This document shows, piece after piece, positions 59,735-64,000 of a stretch of 64,000 nt of DNA. The notes beneath the pieces are model-generated. The model was not told where the DNA came from and made no database searches. It worked only from the letters and a program-made list of their open reading frames with translations. Within the stretch, counting starts at the first letter, position 1, and each line of letters begins with the position of its first letter. The stretch spans positions 12,757,501 through 12,821,500 of the forward strand of contig JAYKKT010000061.1 in NCBI GenBank assembly GCA_036023115.1. The letters run 5' to 3'. The position numbers and the translations under genes are program-made. This DNA is from Brasenia schreberi (Eukaryota > Streptophyta > Magnoliopsida > Nymphaeales > Cabombaceae).

Positions 59735-62487
59735 TGCCCAAATTTGAGGTCATCCATTGCAACCGCATGAGTGATTTGAGGTGCACGAATTAATCTTTCA
59801 CGCAACCCCATTAGTATCACATGGGACTTCAGATTCCATTTACGATAGGCAAAGGGTGACATTAGCCAAAGCCAAGTTTATCCTACACTAGGTGGCGTCA
59901 GCAGCAGAAGAGTTGACGTCATAGGGACTAAAAGTCATCTTAAAGGACCTGGCTCGAAGACAGGCACGAAAGTGTTACAGAGAAGATCCCACATTAATGA
60001 AATGCTTGATTCCCTGCAAGCTTAATTAATACGTGAAGGAATTCATGCAGTAACAAAAGCTGAAGATTTTCTTTATCATCGACCTCAGGTTCTTGAAGAA
60101 TTTACTCCTTGCGTATTTGAGGGGGTAGGGAATCTTTAATTTAATACCTTTCTTTGCGATGCTATATGCTTCATGTCTTTCTTGCGTAAGGATCATAATA
60201 ATTTGTGCTGATAATGGATTTGGGCAAGTTTATTTTTGTTTGGATTGGATATAATGTGTAAGATAGCTTGGATCTGAGTTACCCGAAGCATCTATGGTTC
60301 ATGTCTCGTTCTTATCTTCATTCATCGTCATTGTCTTTTTCTAATGAGTTCACATTTGAGAATTATTTGGTGGCTCTACTCACCTCTAAAAGTGAAGAAC
60401 CATAATTCATCTGAATCAGAGGAAATATATGAACTTGATTATTTCCATTCCTCTCTATTTTTCTTCCATTTTCATCTTCATCATCTCTTCATTTGTGTTG
60501 CTGATGATCCGATATCGGTTTGGCTTGTTACTTAATCTGTGAGTAACAGATACTTCAATAGCCCGATCGCTTTACGACCTTCTTGGAGTTGATGTCCACT
60601 GTACAGAATCTGTTAGTACCAGTTGAAAGATAAGTTCCATTTCAGCAGCACTACATAGGATTCCTTTTGACATTAGGAGAAAACAAGTGCAGTATTGACA
60701 GTCAGCATTTCGTTTCCACATCTGAAATTAGTTCACTCTGTAAAACGCTCTTTGCATTTTAACCATTTTCTATACGTTAAGTTTCTCATAACCATGACAC
60801 TTTGTAAGATTCTCAAACATATCTGAACGAGTAGTAATGTCCGTCATTGCTCCAGTGTTCGTGAACTGAGCTACATCTTGACCATCTAAAAGTGAGCTTT
60901 TCACATATATGTCATGGGCTACTGAACATAAGTGGTAACAATTGAGAGCAACACTGGTTCGACCTCATCCACCAAGCCAAGTTCTTTGTTCTCCTGTCAG
61001 CGTACATAAATTTCAGTGGGTGAATTTGTTTTTTCACTTTCACTTATACCAGTTCTACAGTTTCTGGACTCAACGAGTTGAAAGAATCCACATGATTTGC
61101 CACCTTCATTTTGCACTTCGTTCTTTTAACCAATTGGGAAATCTCTGCAAATAGTGTGCAACTTGTTGGTGAGCAATTGGGTCTTCGCATCCTTATCCAA
61201 CTTTAATAAGGGCCACACAGTTGGGTCTCCAGCATTGTTATCCAACTTTAGCGAAGGCCACAGGCTATTATTCTATTTTGGGTTATCCTGCAAGTGGGCG
61301 TGAGAGAGCCCTAAAGCAGAACTTTGCTCTTTCATTCCCAAGTTTTGGAGTTGACTTGTTATGGAGGCCCATTAATGAGCATGAGGTTGAACCAGTGATA
61401 ACTCAATATGAAACAAATAGACACACACTCTCTCTATATATATTAATATGTATATATATTTATTTATTTACAGAGAGAGGGGGGTACAATGGAAGGCATC
61501 AGAGGTTTTCCATTCAATGGGGCTAGGCATGTTCATGAGGGTGGAGTCCTCCGTTCCCCGTGGGGACCCGGTCCAAATGGAACAGATTTGGGAGGTGAAA
61601 ATAGCCGTTAGGATCGGAGATGGGGTGGCAGAGAAATCCTTAACCGAACCTGACCACTCTAAACTTCTTCGGTACTGTATCACACTCGAATAAAAAGAGG
61701 AAGAGGATAGTACAGTCATAAAAAGGAAGGCTATGCCTCATAACAATATTACACACTATTCTTATATTTTGTGCTTCATGCAGCAGACTATATGTTTACA
61801 AAGCATTAGTAGATTATTAGTAGATTGTGCTTGACTTAGTTGTATGGTTTCACCACCTTAAATACTTACTTTTGTAAGATTCTAATCTTACCAAGGTTCA
61901 TCAAGTTTGAAAATATCAAGGCCAACTTGAGTTGGGCTTTGATCAGTTCTTTGTTAGGATGGGGCTCCGAGTGATGCAAGACCAGCCATGGTAACCATCT
62001 CTTTTCCGCTACGTCTTGCAATAATGACTTCTCTTGACTTCATCACTTTTACCACAACAGTCTCAATAAGTCGAAGCTATTTGCGCATCGGATTTCGCCA
62101 TGCTGTGTGTACTTGAACAAACGGATTGCCATAAACATGGAAATCTATCTGATCGAACTCCTGATCTCTTCCCGTTAAGGAATGGTCACACCACGACTCT
62201 TGTGTGCAAAGTTATGCTTTATTAAGAACTGTAAAATCCATGAGAAAAACCGGTATCAATATTTTAGCTAGCTATCCTCCAGGATTCAGATTCAAATCTC
62301 TTGTATCTTGAACTTCTTTTGGATGATGTTAATTGAATTACATCCAAAATTGTTAAGTTTTGACCACATTAATCGTGTAGGATTCTGAAATATGAATAGC
62401 AACTACAAATACGGCCCAAATTTAATAAAATTGGGACCAATGTGGTTGTCAATACCTACCATAACTCTTTCTCTCTCTCAGCAACGT
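59735..62487. other. intergenic DNA, with a 44-bp tandem duplication
   Basis: Around 61177-61264 a unit starting TTGGGTCTYC and ending GAAGGCCACA or AAGGGCCACA is repeated twice. A possible single hAT-type end (TAGGCATGTTCATGAGGG) is at 61524, like the MITE at 28129, but the opposite end was not found. No gene was recognised. Confidence 0.45.
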
Positions 62488-62496
62488 CCATAAATA
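62488..62496 (+). promoter_or_regulatory. possible TATA box of the cysteine-rich peptide gene
   Basis: CCATAAATA about 90 bp upstream of the ATG, just after a CT-rich patch (62469-62480). Confidence 0.45.
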
Positions 62497-62584
62497 CATG
62501 CATATGGGTTTGGTTTCTTTCCACAGTAGATGAGCTTCTAATCCTCATATTCTTAAGCTTGTAGGCAGCAGCTACCACTCATCC

Positions 62585-63379
62585 ATGGCAGTGAAGGGAT
62601 ACTTCGTCACCATCTTCCTTGTTGCTCTACTCTTAACCTCTTCTTGTATCTCTGCCAGAGAGATTGATGAGAAGCAAAGTGTGCCTCTATTTCCTTCATA
62701 TTTAATTCTCTTCTTCCTTTAATTTCTTTTTCATCAATGAGCTGCTCAGAGAAACTACCAGCACTTATACACATCTTCCTCATCTTCGATTATCTTTAAG
62801 TTCTTCGTAACCTAGGGAAAGATACATGGTTTGGTTAGTCAAAAACATGCTTAGAGCACTCGATTAGTCGAACAATTACGTTTGTATGTACAAGCATTGG
62901 CTGGGCTCGATATGTTCCACAATGCCCTTCACACCGGGCATTTTAAACACGCACACACACACCGACAACTTGCAATATTTATTGCCATTGAGCCATCTCA
63001 AAGGAGTTTGCACCTCGTGAGGCGCCTTATTTTCACTACCACTCCTATTGTATCAAAAGGAATTCATACCAAAAATAGAATTATCACTCCTATTGCATCC
63101 TGTGCACAATGGTGAAACGCATTTCAAGGAGCGAGCTTCTTTAGGATGGGAGAGCAGCCCACCATCTCAAAATGAGCTTTGTATTATATTCCTTGGATCG
63201 AACGTGGGCTAAACTTTTCTTTAGAGCTTTCTGTTACTTCAATTGATGGAATTGTCAACAAAAGAAACGGACTCTCATCCATGATCGCACCATGCACACC
63301 TTTTTCTTATGAACTCAATCATCCATCATGTTCAGATTTTTAAGGACGAAGCAAACATATAAAATAGTAAGTGGCAACA

Positions 63380-63449
<70 letters not shown>

Positions 63450-63893
63450 GTATGTGTGTGTGTGTACTGTTATCCATGTTCCAAGTCGCCAGCCAAATCT
63501 AATCCCAAGAATCTGGTCTTCTTGTAGACGAGTGAGGTACTTTGGACTTGTGTCTAGAAAAAAATCTAGAGACCGTTAACCCATGGTTAAGTAGCTAAAA
63601 ACGTTGCCAAAGGATCTCAAGCCCGTCAAAATTATCGTATTCCTTGAAGCATATCATAATTTATTCCCTCCAATCTTAATTTGAAGAATATCGGCCTATC
63701 TAAATTTATTATTTAATTTACAGACAAGGTGGATCCATCTATCCATGGTTCTGCTGGTGCAGTTGGTCAGGCTGACTTCATAAGGCCATGCCTTCGATGT
63801 GGAATATTCTTGAAGTTTTGCTGTGGGTTCTTCTGTTGCTCCAAAGAAGAGTATATTGAGTACATGAAGAAACAGGCGATCCCCCACAACTAA
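62585..63893 (+). CDS. small secreted cysteine-rich peptide, two exons
   Basis: Exon 1 is 62585-62678, exon 2 is 63724-63893, and a 1045-bp GT-AG intron (phase 1) lies between them. The product is 87 residues. The first 24 (MAVKGYFVTIFLVALLLTSS and the next four) form a clear signal peptide ending at CISA. The mature part is short and polar (REIDEKQNKVDPSIHG), then has six cysteines packed as C-x2-C-x6-CC-x3-CC (RPCLRCGIFLKFCCGFFCCS), and ends KEEYIEYMKKQAIPHN. It resembles secreted plant peptides of unknown role. I do not recognise a named family. The exon join is inferred from reading frame, the TTTACAG acceptor and the signal-peptide/mature layout. The donor is AAAGTGTGC. Confidence 0.7.
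63381..63465. repeat. (CT)n(TA)n(TG)n microsatellite in the intron
   Basis: CT, then TA, then TATG/TG runs inside the intron of the cysteine-rich peptide gene. Confidence 0.95.
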
Positions 63894-64000
63894 TGCAAGC
63901 CAGGTCCCATGCATTAAAGTGCGATATCTGGGTGACGTTCTTATGAAGTGATTGTCATGATCATCAGCCCCTAAGCCTACGTACCAATCTTCTCGTTGTT

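Overview
The window is nuclear DNA from a flowering plant. The evidence is a single-exon phytocystatin gene, a plant-type C2-domain (CaLB-like) protein gene, plant families of transposable elements (hAT, MULE with an OTU domain, Ty1/copia with a tRNA-iMet primer site, Ty3/gypsy, LINE), and a decayed piece of plastid rpoA. The sequence is AT-rich and gene-poor. It carries many (TA)n, (CT)n(TA)n and (GT)n(GA)n microsatellites. The species cannot be named from this sequence alone.

Layout. 1-12.5 kb is mostly microsatellites and unrecognised AT-rich DNA around one small cystatin-like gene (minus strand, 4121-4507, with a TATA box). At 12.5-13.0 kb the minus strand holds what look like the last two exons of a gene I do not recognise. 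14.7-30 kb is transposon debris: a gypsy integrase remnant, a 1.2-kb direct duplication (19.8 and 22.9 kb), several short tandem duplications and small hAT-type MITEs.

30391-35917 is a complete 5.5-kb hAT transposon. It has 18-bp terminal inverted repeats, a perfect 8-bp target duplication, GGTACC/GTACCC-rich subterminal arrays and an apparently intact two-exon transposase (723 codons). It also contains a fragment resembling the 5' end of the Elongator subunit gene ELP4. It sits about 1 kb upstream of an intact C2-domain protein gene (36980-38212), in a pyrimidine-rich tract.

38.2-48 kb is intergenic DNA with a LINE RNase H remnant, a MULE transposase/OTU remnant and long TA tracts. 48.1-48.7 kb is a nuclear copy of plastid rpoA interrupted by a microsatellite. 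48.7-54.5 kb is a decayed minus-strand copia element with a 1.1-kb non-autonomous hAT nested inside its integrase. 57.1-59.7 kb is a small copia deletion derivative complete with LTRs, PBS, PPT and a 5-bp target duplication. At 62585-63893 there is a two-exon gene for a small secreted cysteine-rich peptide.

The host genes (cystatin-like, unknown membrane-protein exons, C2 protein, cysteine-rich peptide) show no functional clustering. The strongest biology here is the mobile DNA, above all the apparently autonomous hAT element and its captured host sequence.
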